DNA of 12,413 bases from Verrucomicrobiota bacterium (GTDB lineage Bacteria > Verrucomicrobiota > Verrucomicrobiia > Chthoniobacterales > JAFAMB01). Positions 6,895 through 12,413 of this stretch are shown here, one piece after another (the first letter of the stretch is position 1; the number at the start of each line of letters is the position of its first letter). Below the pieces are notes generated by a model that saw only the letters and a program-made list of their open reading frames with translations, was not told the DNA's origin and did not search any database. The position numbers and the translations under genes were made by a program. The DNA lies in contig JAFAXJ010000187.1 of NCBI GenBank assembly GCA_019241095.1, positions 1-12,413 on the forward strand, given 5' to 3'.

Positions 6895-9800
6895 CTACCT
6901 CGCGGCTTCCGATTTCGAGGGTGACCCGGATCCCTCTCGGAGGTCTTGCAGTTGTTCGCTCGCGCCGGGGTGCGAGCGGTTAAGGTGGAGAACTTGTTCG
7001 AAAGAGGCGATCGCTGAATCGAGGTCTCCCAAACCTCGTTGGGCCAAGCCGAGGAGGAACGCCGCTTCAGCCTGCTTTCTGGCTTGCAGGTCTTCATCAA
7101 AGACTAGGATCAAGGGCAACGACGTTGCAAAATAATCGATCGATGCGGATTCTGTCTTCATGTTTCGGGCGTAAGTTGCCAGCCCCTCGAAGAGCGCCTT
7201 GGCTTGCTCAGGATGTCCAAGCTCGGTCAGCGAAAGGCCACGGTAGAACGTAAGAGGCGAATACGCCGTGACGCTCATCTCGAGGAAGTCACCCGTCTCA
7301 CCCGCACTCAGCTCGAAATGCGTTCGAGCCTTTTCCGGCTCGTGCAGCGCCCGGTAGGCGCGCCCTTTCCAGTAATTCACGTCGGCCTTGGCCTGCAAGT
7401 AGTGGTACGCCTCGCCAAGCGTCCGCGGTGGGTCATACGCACCCTCGAAATGCATGAGGGCCTGATCCGCTAAATCGTTGCGGAGGGCTTTGCGTCCAAG
7501 TCTTATCCGGCTCGCTGTGTACTGTCGAAGCACCTGACCCTCACCGCCTTCCCACGGGTGAAAACGGCGCCCCTCCATCAGTTGAAGTGCCTCCTCTGGC
7601 CGGTCAAGCAAGTTAAACAGCACCGCGACTTCAGTCGCTAAATCATCCCGCTGAGCGACCAGGTCCGTGCGCGCCAACAGGAACTCCAGGCGCTCTGCGG
7701 GAGGGTCGTTCAGCTTCTTTCGAAGTTGGTCGTACTCGAACAAAATTCGTGCGTCGGTTGGATCGAAGGCAAACGCCTCCTTGTACATCTCGCGCGCCGC
7801 CTGGCCATCTTTTCGGACATTCCAGTAGGCGATCCCAAGGTTGCGAAGCACTATCGGGAAAGGAGAGTCAGCGGTCCGGGCTTTTTCCCAGGCGACGATG
7901 GCGTCCTCGTGCCGTTTGGCGTCAAAAAGGAAATTGCCGAGTGCATACCCGGCATTCCGCGCAGACCCGTTCTGTTTCAGTGCCCACTCCAACACGATTT
8001 GCTCACGAATGCGCGAGGGGAACAGGTATTCGGGCGAGCTTTGCTGAGCTTCCGCCAGTGCCTTTCGAGAACCTTCTTCGTAGCCCAGACGCTCCCAAAG
8101 CCAGGCTGCCACAAATCTGGTGAGCGCGGGAACGCTCGCTCGGGGGTTTGGGGTTGCCGTCGCCGCCACGGGTGTTCTGTCGTGAAGCGCCAAGAGATCC
8201 AGCGCTTCCGTATAAAATCCGCCGTCCACGTAATCAAAGACCAAGTCCAAAATGATCTGCGCGTCGTTTCGGCAGCCCTCGATAAAACGATCAAACTCGC
8301 CCGACCATCTCGCCATCTCATAGCGCGCCCACTGATCGAGGGGATCATGCGCAAGTAATCGCGAAAGTTCCCGTTGCGCCACGTCGGCCTCTCCCTTTTG
8401 CCGGTGGATCAGGGCACGCACGATAACCGCGTGATTGTGGTCCTGATTGGTAATCAAGACCAAATCCAGATGATTAAGCGCTTCCTCAAACCTTCCGGCG
8501 CGGCAATCCAAAAGGGCCAGCCAGTAGTACGCTGGCGAGCGCCACGCGTAATCCCAGGTAGCTTTGTAAAAGGCCTCGTACGCTTTCTCGTCATCACCCA
8601 GGAACTGCCGAGTCACCCCTGCGTAATAGAATGCCTCTCCGGTGATGGGGTTGGGATGCCTCTCGGTCAGACGGGCGTTCGCGTACTCAAAATGCTCAAT
8701 GGCTTCCGCAAATTGGGCCCTTTCCAGGCAGCGGCGTCCGAGGGCTGTCCGGCTGCGGGCGTCATAGGCGTCGCGTCTCAAGGCCTCGGCCCAGTAGGCC
8801 TCCGGGTCACGGGTCGGGTGCCGATATTGTTCCAGGTGTTCGCCGATGAGGAACAGCCCTTCATTGGTTGCGACCTCGGCAGGCAGGGGCGGCGCCTTTG
8901 CCGGGGGAGGGATTCGCACCTTCACACGGTTCGGCTCCGGGCGGTAGTTCAGAACGGCCTTGCCCTGGTGGTTTTGGACTGCAAGGCGGAGTGCGGCAGG
9001 GTCCTCGCCGCGAAGGAGGCACTCGTCGTTCTGCCATGGCTTTCCAGGCTCAACGTCAATCGTGAGATCAAGCAGGCGCTGGCAATTTTCAAGGAGCGTA
9101 AGCCGGGCGCTTCGGAGTGGCGCGGAGACGGCAACCGCCGCTTGGATGCGGCGGTCGGGTTGGACGTGAAGACGAATTGCGGCTCGGGTGTTCGCGCACT
9201 GTACCGGGCCGATCTGCTGGATAGGCCACCAGTACTGGGAGAATGTCTTCGTCTCGTACGGGTACAAGTACGTAAAGTCCGGTTGGTTATCGGTGTAGAC
9301 GCCCGCCATCAATTCCACGTAGGGCCCAGCGTCATCCGAGAGTTCCCGGTCCCAAGCCCACCCAAAGGCATGATTGCCCCAGGTCCATTGTTTCTTCCCG
9401 GGCGAAATGTGGCGATTAGCCACGTGCACAAAACCGCCTTTGGCCTGGTAATCGTACCCGCCAAAGAAATCGTAGCGGGTCTGGACGATCATGTAACTCG
9501 TGGGCACCAGGATATTCTTGTACCAGGTTAAATCGTTTGCTCCCGGCCGCTGAGCGTAGGAAATCCCGTAGTAGGCGTTTTCGGCAATCGGGAAGGAACT
9601 CATCGAACGCTTTGCGTGGTCTGCAACATAGCGCACATCCGGGGGGAAGAAGCTTTGGTATTGGTCGTGAACCCGGGCTGCTACGTTGGCCCACCACAAA
9701 AAAGTCTGGGTCATGGTGGTGCGGTTGAACAAGCGCACCCGCAACTCTATGAGCGAAGAGCCTGGCCGGATGCGAACGCCGTGCATCCCTTTCAGCCGCT

Positions 9801-10293
9801 TCATGGGATCGTGCTCCGACATCCACACGGTGCAAGCGCCGTCTGCTTCGCGTTCGAGTTCAACGTCGGTAGGCATGAACGTGCCGGGCCGATGGTGTTG
9901 GGGCCAATTGAATTCAACTCCCCCGGAAATCCAAGGCCCGACAAGGCCGACGAGGGCGGGCTTGATGACGTCTTGGCGGTAAAAGAAATCGTAGTCGTTA
10001 TTTGATTTATCTTGCGCGACGTGGATGCGTCCGCCGATCTCAGGGAGCATCATCAATCGCAGGTAATCGTTCTCCAGAAAAGCCGCGCGGTAGGTAACGG
10101 ACTTCGGACGGTCCTGAACCTTGTCGATGAAAGGAATGGGATAAACTTTTCCGCTTGACCCTTGGTAAACCCTCTTCTCGAAGAACATCGGGTGGATCTC
10201 AGGCCTGCCGACGGGATAGCTCGGAATGGTAGCAGTCGAGAGCCTCACGTTTACCGGCGCCGTTGCACCTGGATATACTGGGGGGAGTTGCAT
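6895..10293 (-). CDS. DUF5107 domain protein with C-terminal tetratricopeptide repeats
   Basis: This is a 1132-residue protein without signal peptide or membrane segment, so probably cytosolic. Residues about 35-370 form the DUF5107 region, which looks like a galactose-mutarotase-type beta-sandwich: FFEKRVYQGSSGKVYPIPF (37-55), LENDYLRLMMLPEIGGRI (73-90), FFYRQDVIKPALVG, GPWISGGVEFNWPQHHRPG (119-137), TFLWWANVAARVHDQYQSFF (197-216), PDVRYVADHAKR and WTWGNHAFGWAWDREL. A second beta-type region runs to about 460. From about 495 to the end are TPR-like helix pairs, clearest at 515-545, 553-583, 587-617, about 815-850 and about 1073-1107 (LGLAQRGLGDLDSAIASFEQ). The reaction is not known to me; a mutarotase-like fold suggests it binds or acts on sugar or glycan, and the TPRs suggest a protein partner or rigid scaffold. 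It heads the arabinose operon and is divergent from the AraC-type regulator. The Shine-Dalgarno before the ATG is weak, but the family N-terminus fits this start. Confidence 0.82.
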   Translation of the reverse strand: MQLPPVYPGATAPVNVRLSTATIPSYPVGRPEIHPMFFEKRVYQGSSGKVYPIPFIDKVQDRPKSVTYRAAFLENDYLRLMMLPEIGGRIHVAQDKSNNDYDFFYRQDVIKPALVGLVGPWISGGVEFNWPQHHRPGTFMPTDVELEREADGACTVWMSEHDPMKRLKGMHGVRIRPGSSLIELRVRLFNRTTMTQTFLWWANVAARVHDQYQSFFPPDVRYVADHAKRSMSSFPIAENAYYGISYAQRPGANDLTWYKNILVPTSYMIVQTRYDFFGGYDYQAKGGFVHVANRHISPGKKQWTWGNHAFGWAWDRELSDDAGPYVELMAGVYTDNQPDFTYLYPYETKTFSQYWWPIQQIGPVQCANTRAAIRLHVQPDRRIQAAVAVSAPLRSARLTLLENCQRLLDLTIDVEPGKPWQNDECLLRGEDPAALRLAVQNHQGKAVLNYRPEPNRVKVRIPPPAKAPPLPAEVATNEGLFLIGEHLEQYRHPTRDPEAYWAEALRRDAYDARSRTALGRRCLERAQFAEAIEHFEYANARLTERHPNPITGEAFYYAGVTRQFLGDDEKAYEAFYKATWDYAWRSPAYYWLALLDCRAGRFEEALNHLDLVLITNQDHNHAVIVRALIHRQKGEADVAQRELSRLLAHDPLDQWARYEMARWSGEFDRFIEGCRNDAQIILDLVFDYVDGGFYTEALDLLALHDRTPVAATATPNPRASVPALTRFVAAWLWERLGYEEGSRKALAEAQQSSPEYLFPSRIREQIVLEWALKQNGSARNAGYALGNFLFDAKRHEDAIVAWEKARTADSPFPIVLRNLGIAYWNVRKDGQAAREMYKEAFAFDPTDARILFEYDQLRKKLNDPPAERLEFLLARTDLVAQRDDLATEVAVLFNLLDRPEEALQLMEGRRFHPWEGGEGQVLRQYTASRIRLGRKALRNDLADQALMHFEGAYDPPRTLGEAYHYLQAKADVNYWKGRAYRALHEPEKARTHFELSAGETGDFLEMSVTAYSPLTFYRGLSLTELGHPEQAKALFEGLATYARNMKTESASIDYFATSLPLILVFDEDLQARKQAEAAFLLGLAQRGLGDLDSAIASFEQVLHLNRSHPGASEQLQDLREGSGSPSKSEAAR

Positions 10294-10467
10294 TCGTACG
10301 ACGGCCCTGGGTTAATTAAAGCCGCCCTCACCGATCGCCCTGACACCTGTAAAGGGTGCGATTTTTATGCGGGTTCGATGGGGAACACTGGTCATCATGA
10401 TGGGCCGCACCAGCGCTTTGGTCCATGGACAGTTGACCGAAATACCTGGACAATATTACTGTCGCTT
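10294..10467. promoter_or_regulatory. Divergent control region between the DUF5107-araFGH operon and the AraC-type regulator
   Basis: These 174 bp should hold both divergent promoters. Two perfect 10-bp palindromes, CATCATGATG (10393-10402) and GTCCATGGAC (10421-10430), lie with centres 28 bp apart. The octamer CTTTGGTC (10416-10423) recurs inverted as GACCAAAG (10478-10485), 62 bp apart and partly inside the regulator gene. For the regulator, TTGACC (10433-10438) is followed after 15 bp by TATTAC (10454-10459), a short-spaced but possible promoter. TTAATTAA (10312-10319) lies just upstream of the leftward ATG. Promoter calls are weak; the symmetrical elements are certain as sequence and are candidates for regulator binding. 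Confidence 0.45.
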
Positions 10468-10471
10468 GTGA
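10367..10471 (+). CDS. Possible 34-residue leader ORF overlapping the araC-type start
   Basis: An ATG at 10367 is preceded by AAAGGG (10351-10356) at 10 nt spacing and opens a 34-codon frame (MRVRWGTLVIMMGR...). Its TGA stop (10469-10471) overlaps the GTG start chosen for the regulator (GTGA), the arrangement expected for translational coupling. The regulator's GTG has no Shine-Dalgarno of its own. The peptide resembles nothing I know, and it covers the two palindromes of the control region, so it may be a chance frame. Existence as a translated leader is a hypothesis. Confidence 0.3.
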   Translation: MRVRWGTLVIMMGRTSALVHGQLTEIPGQYYCRL

Positions 10472-11379
10472 AAATTCGACCAAAGGTTCTCGAGGGTTTT
10501 CCCGGACAGCGCTTGACTGTTCTTCCTCCTCCGGCCCTTGCTCGTGCGACGTCATTACCGGTCTGCAATCACTTGCTTCCGACGCGGATTGGCAGGTTCG
10601 ACGCCGCAGCTTGCCATTTCGTCGAGCGCGCAGAGGGAGCCGAAGACCACATCCTGATCGGTTGCCTTGGAGGGGCGGGGACCGCACAAATCCACAGCCG
10701 TTCGTGGCGGTTAAGGGTGGGACACGTCATCGTGCTGCCTCCAGGAGTCTACCATCGCTATTGGGCAGATACACGGTCGCCCTGGACAATCGTCTGGGCC
10801 CATTTTCGCGGCGATTTGGCGACGGAATATTGTAAAGCCCTGGGGATTACGATAGCTAACCAGCGATTGGAGATCGTGGACATCCACAAAATTGCTGCGG
10901 CCTTCGAAGAGATGTACCGCTATGTTCTCGGTGGGTACGCCGACAGTGATCTTCTGGGGCTGTCCATATCGCTCGGGCGTCTGTTAGGCCTTTGCCGGAT
11001 CTACCAAAAGTTCCCGGAGGTGAGGGTCCCACGCGCTGAGGATCGAGTCTTGCGAGTAATTCAGTTCATGTGTGAAAACGTGGACCGAAACTTGGATTTG
11101 GAGACGTGCGCCCGGACAGCGGGATCGTCGCGTTCGTATTTCAGCCAGGCCTTCAGGCGCCAGACAAACGTTTCGCCGATGGAGTTTTTTTCTCGATTAA
11201 AAATGGCACGAGCCTGCGAAATGTTGACCAACCCTGAGGAGTCCGTCCAGGAGATAGCAAACAGGTTAGGATTTTCAGATCCATTTTATTTTTCGCGGTC
11301 CTTCCGAAACCGCCTAAATCTTTCGCCCACCCAGTACCGAAAAGAGTACCTGGCTCGAGCGACGGGAGATAAAGAATAA
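10468..11379 (+). CDS. AraC-family transcriptional regulator with sugar-sensor domain
   Basis: This is a DNA-binding regulator, probably controlling the divergent arabinose operon. An N-terminal cupin-like AraC_binding domain (about residues 35-125: LLPTRIGRF, ILIGCLGGAGT, VGHVIVLPPGVYHRYWAD, PWTIVWAHFRG) is followed by a helical linker and two helix-turn-helix motifs (about 209-231 DLETCARTAGSSRSYFSQAF; about 258-281 QEIANRLGFSDPFYFSRSF), ending in the family-typical NLSPTQYRKEYL. The frame is open back to 10162, but that would run into the DUF5107 gene. The GTG at 10468 gives 303 residues (E. coli AraC, 292) and places GFPGQRLTVLP near the N-terminus, as I recall for relatives. An ATG at 10378 is the alternative (333 residues). 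No Shine-Dalgarno precedes either. It could be leaderless or coupled to the small ORF upstream. The effector is inferred to be L-arabinose or a catabolite from context only. Confidence 0.88.
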   Translation: MKIRPKVLEGFPGQRLTVLPPPALARATSLPVCNHLLPTRIGRFDAAACHFVERAEGAEDHILIGCLGGAGTAQIHSRSWRLRVGHVIVLPPGVYHRYWADTRSPWTIVWAHFRGDLATEYCKALGITIANQRLEIVDIHKIAAAFEEMYRYVLGGYADSDLLGLSISLGRLLGLCRIYQKFPEVRVPRAEDRVLRVIQFMCENVDRNLDLETCARTAGSSRSYFSQAFRRQTNVSPMEFFSRLKMARACEMLTNPEESVQEIANRLGFSDPFYFSRSFRNRLNLSPTQYRKEYLARATGDKE

Positions 11380-11760
11380 CTCCGCCTGTAAATGTTAGTG
11401 TTGCAATTTCGAATTGAGGTGTCCCCTCGCGGCTCTTGCACTGGGCGTAGTTGACCGCCTGGGTACGGCGAAGTTCACGTCGGGTTTGGCGGAGATGAAG
11501 CCGGACGGGTGTCGAATGGTCTCGATCGTCGAACGCACGAGAATATCCAGTAGTTCCTCATGTGTTCGCAATTACTCCTGTATTCGACTAAGAAATTATA
11601 GGAATACAGAACCCGCCTAAACAAATTCGCTCAGACGCTTGACCATGGGTAGCAGCGAAACCCGCAATCCACGTCGAGACGGCCGGTTGCGTGCGGGTCA
11701 ACTCGGGATACCTGCCTCTTCTCGTAATCGCGGCGGCATGCCGCCCGCTTTCGACGGCAT
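11380..11760. other. Intergenic region between the regulator and the FAH-family gene, with inverted repeats
   Basis: No complete gene is seen in these 381 bp. Features are a short stem-loop CAATT-TCG-AATTG (11404-11416) 25 nt after the regulator's stop but without a T-run; a coding-like scrap (described separately); an 8-bp inverted repeat CTGTATTC/GAATACAG (11578-11585 and 11602-11609, 16-nt loop) whose interior holds TATAAT on the minus strand (11600-11595), with TTGTTT 18 bp upstream of it; and a perfect 14-bp palindrome GGCGGCATGCCGCC (11732-11745) just after the FAH stop codon. The last could act as a transcript-end hairpin for the leftward FAH gene, but no T-run follows. Confidence 0.45.
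11414..11570 (+). pseudogene. Unidentified coding-like remnant
   Basis: One frame reads LAALALGVVDRLGTAKFTSG then LAEMKPDGCRMVSIVERTR, with GC-rich third positions up to about 11540, unlike the AT-rich bases that follow. No ribosome binding site or credible start precedes it. I do not recognise the family. It could be the C-terminal scrap of a displaced gene, or chance; the antisense strand is also open over part of it. Boundaries are approximate. Confidence 0.2.
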
Positions 11761-12413
11761 TTACTCGACTTCGTTTATTAGTGTACCGATTGGCTGGATG
11801 GTGATCGCAACCTTGTCTCCGGGTTCTAACGTGAACTCGTTTGGTGGAACGATTCCTGTTCCGGTCATGAGGTAAGCTCCTGTCGGGAACTGCAGTTCCC
11901 GATACAGGTATTCTATAAGTGTCGCGAAAGTTCGTTTCATTTTGCCGATAGTTGTTGCACCTGTGAAATGAGCAGCCCCGTTTCTGTGAATCACGATTTC
12001 AATAGCGATGGAATTGTCCAGTGGTTCTTCATAGATCAGAATTCCTGGGCCAATGGCGCAACTACCATTGTAGACCTTGCCCTGCGGCAGATAGAGCGGG
12101 TTCTCACCTTCGATATCCCTTGAGCAAACATCATTTCCAATGGTGTACCCTGCCACTTGACCTTCTCTGTTTATTACCAAGGTCAGCTCGGGTTCAGGGA
12201 CGCTCCAATGAGCATCGCGACGAACCCGGATCTTACCCCCTGTACCAACAACTCGGAACGAACTCGATTTGAAAAACAATTCCGGCCGTTCCGCCGTGTA
12301 AACATTGCGATAAAACCGCCCAGCATCAGTCTCTTTTGATTCTTCGAAACGAGCTTCCCTGCTGATCTCATAGGTTACGCCGGCTCCCCAGACTTCCTGA
12401 GAACCAATTGGCG
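11761..12413 (-). CDS. FAH-family protein, probable 2-keto-3-deoxy-pentonate dehydratase (5' end missing)
   Basis: The leftward frame is open to the right edge, so the start is outside; 217 residues are visible. An internal TTG at 12279 is not the start, because conserved family sequence continues upstream of it ([20 protein letters not shown], then [17 protein letters not shown]). The fumarylacetoacetate-hydrolase fold signatures are [30 protein letters not shown] and [20 protein letters not shown], and near the end [20 protein letters not shown]. The Glu and Asp residues of EPELT and GNDVCSRD are where this superfamily binds its divalent metal. The GENPLYLPQ block recalls the XylX/KdaD type, which dehydrates 2-keto-3-deoxy-D-xylonate or -L-arabinonate to alpha-ketoglutarate semialdehyde, the substrate of the dehydrogenase at 1437-2882. 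Another FAH reaction (hydrolase or decarboxylase) is possible. A degraded relative of its 3' end lies at about 2965-2999. Confidence 0.82.
   Translation of the reverse strand, partial: PIGSQEVWGAGVTYEISREARFEESKETDAGRFYRNVYTAERPELFFKSSSFRVVGTGGKIRVRRDAHWSVPEPELTLVINREGQVAGYTIGNDVCSRDIEGENPLYLPQGKVYNGSCAIGPGILIYEEPLDNSIAIEIVIHRNGAAHFTGATTIGKMKRTFATLIEYLYRELQFPTGAYLMTGTGIVPPNEFTLEPGDKVAITIQPIGTLINEVE

Noticed and set aside
7726..8358. Plus-strand open frame of 210 codons inside the TPR region
   Set aside because: Antisense shadow of the TPR-coding frame, with no domain or plausible start signal.
8374..9531. Long plus-strand open frame of 385 codons inside the DUF5107-TPR gene
   Set aside because: It lies opposite a well-supported coding frame and contains no recognisable domain. 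Long antisense frames are common opposite GC-rich genes.
10162..10467. Long N-terminal extension of the AraC-type regulator (open frame back to 10162)
   Set aside because: It overlaps the 5' end of the DUF5107 gene on the other strand and the shared control region. The extra ~100 residues do not resemble the family, and the GTG at 10468 gives the normal length.
11639..11875. 78-residue plus-strand frame across the FAH 3' end
   Set aside because: It overlaps the FAH coding sequence on the opposite strand and has a low-complexity, Arg/Pro-rich translation with no recognisable homology.
1..12413. CRISPR array, tRNA or rRNA genes, insertion sequence or transposase, prophage or defence genes
   Set aside because: No regularly spaced repeats, no tRNA-like cloverleaf, no transposase motifs with terminal inverted repeats, and no nuclease or phage proteins were seen on either strand. 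The content is sugar transport, catabolism and regulation.

Overview
The window looks like a carbohydrate-uptake and sugar-acid-catabolism island from a heterotrophic Gram-negative-type bacterium of moderate GC content. The DUF5107-TPR protein and the style of the AraC-type regulator (a GFPGQRL.VLP start before the sensor domain) remind me of Verrucomicrobiota or a related soil phylum. That placement is a recollection of family style, not something the sequence proves.

Layout. Positions 1-1348 (+) hold the 3' part of a fused sugar ABC transporter, with the second ATP-binding half of an RbsA-type ATPase joined in frame to an RbsC-type permease; its start lies off the left edge. It converges on a leftward operon that occupies most of the window. 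In transcription order (right to left) this contains a 1132-residue DUF5107-TPR protein (10293-6895), the L-arabinose-binding protein AraF (6729-5731), the ATPase AraG (5603-4098), the permease AraH (4101-3091), a degraded 3' stub of a fumarylacetoacetate-hydrolase (FAH) family gene (about 3080-2879), and an alpha-ketoglutarate-semialdehyde dehydrogenase (2882-1437). Facing away from the operon across a short control region is an AraC-family regulator (10468-11379, +). A gap of about 380 bp (11380-11760) has only an unidentified coding-like scrap and inverted repeats. The right edge (12413-11761, -) carries the C-terminal two thirds or so of an FAH-family protein resembling 2-keto-3-deoxy-pentonate dehydratases.

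How they fit together. AraFGH would import L-arabinose (or a close relative such as D-galactose or D-fucose). The FAH-type dehydratase and the semialdehyde dehydrogenase are the last two steps of the oxidative, non-phosphorylating (Weimberg-type) pentose pathway: 2-keto-3-deoxy-pentonate to alpha-ketoglutarate semialdehyde to alpha-ketoglutarate. No kinase, isomerase or epimerase (AraBAD) is visible. The sugar dehydrogenase, lactonase and pentonate dehydratase needed upstream are not in the window either. The AraC-type regulator probably controls the divergent operon.

The most notable observations are the FAH gene scar that still shares a nearly identical 35-nt block with the FAH gene 8.8 kb away, a very large unassigned DUF5107-TPR protein heading an arabinose operon, a possible leader ORF whose stop overlaps the regulator's GTG start, an ATPase-permease fusion, and an N-terminally short semialdehyde dehydrogenase.
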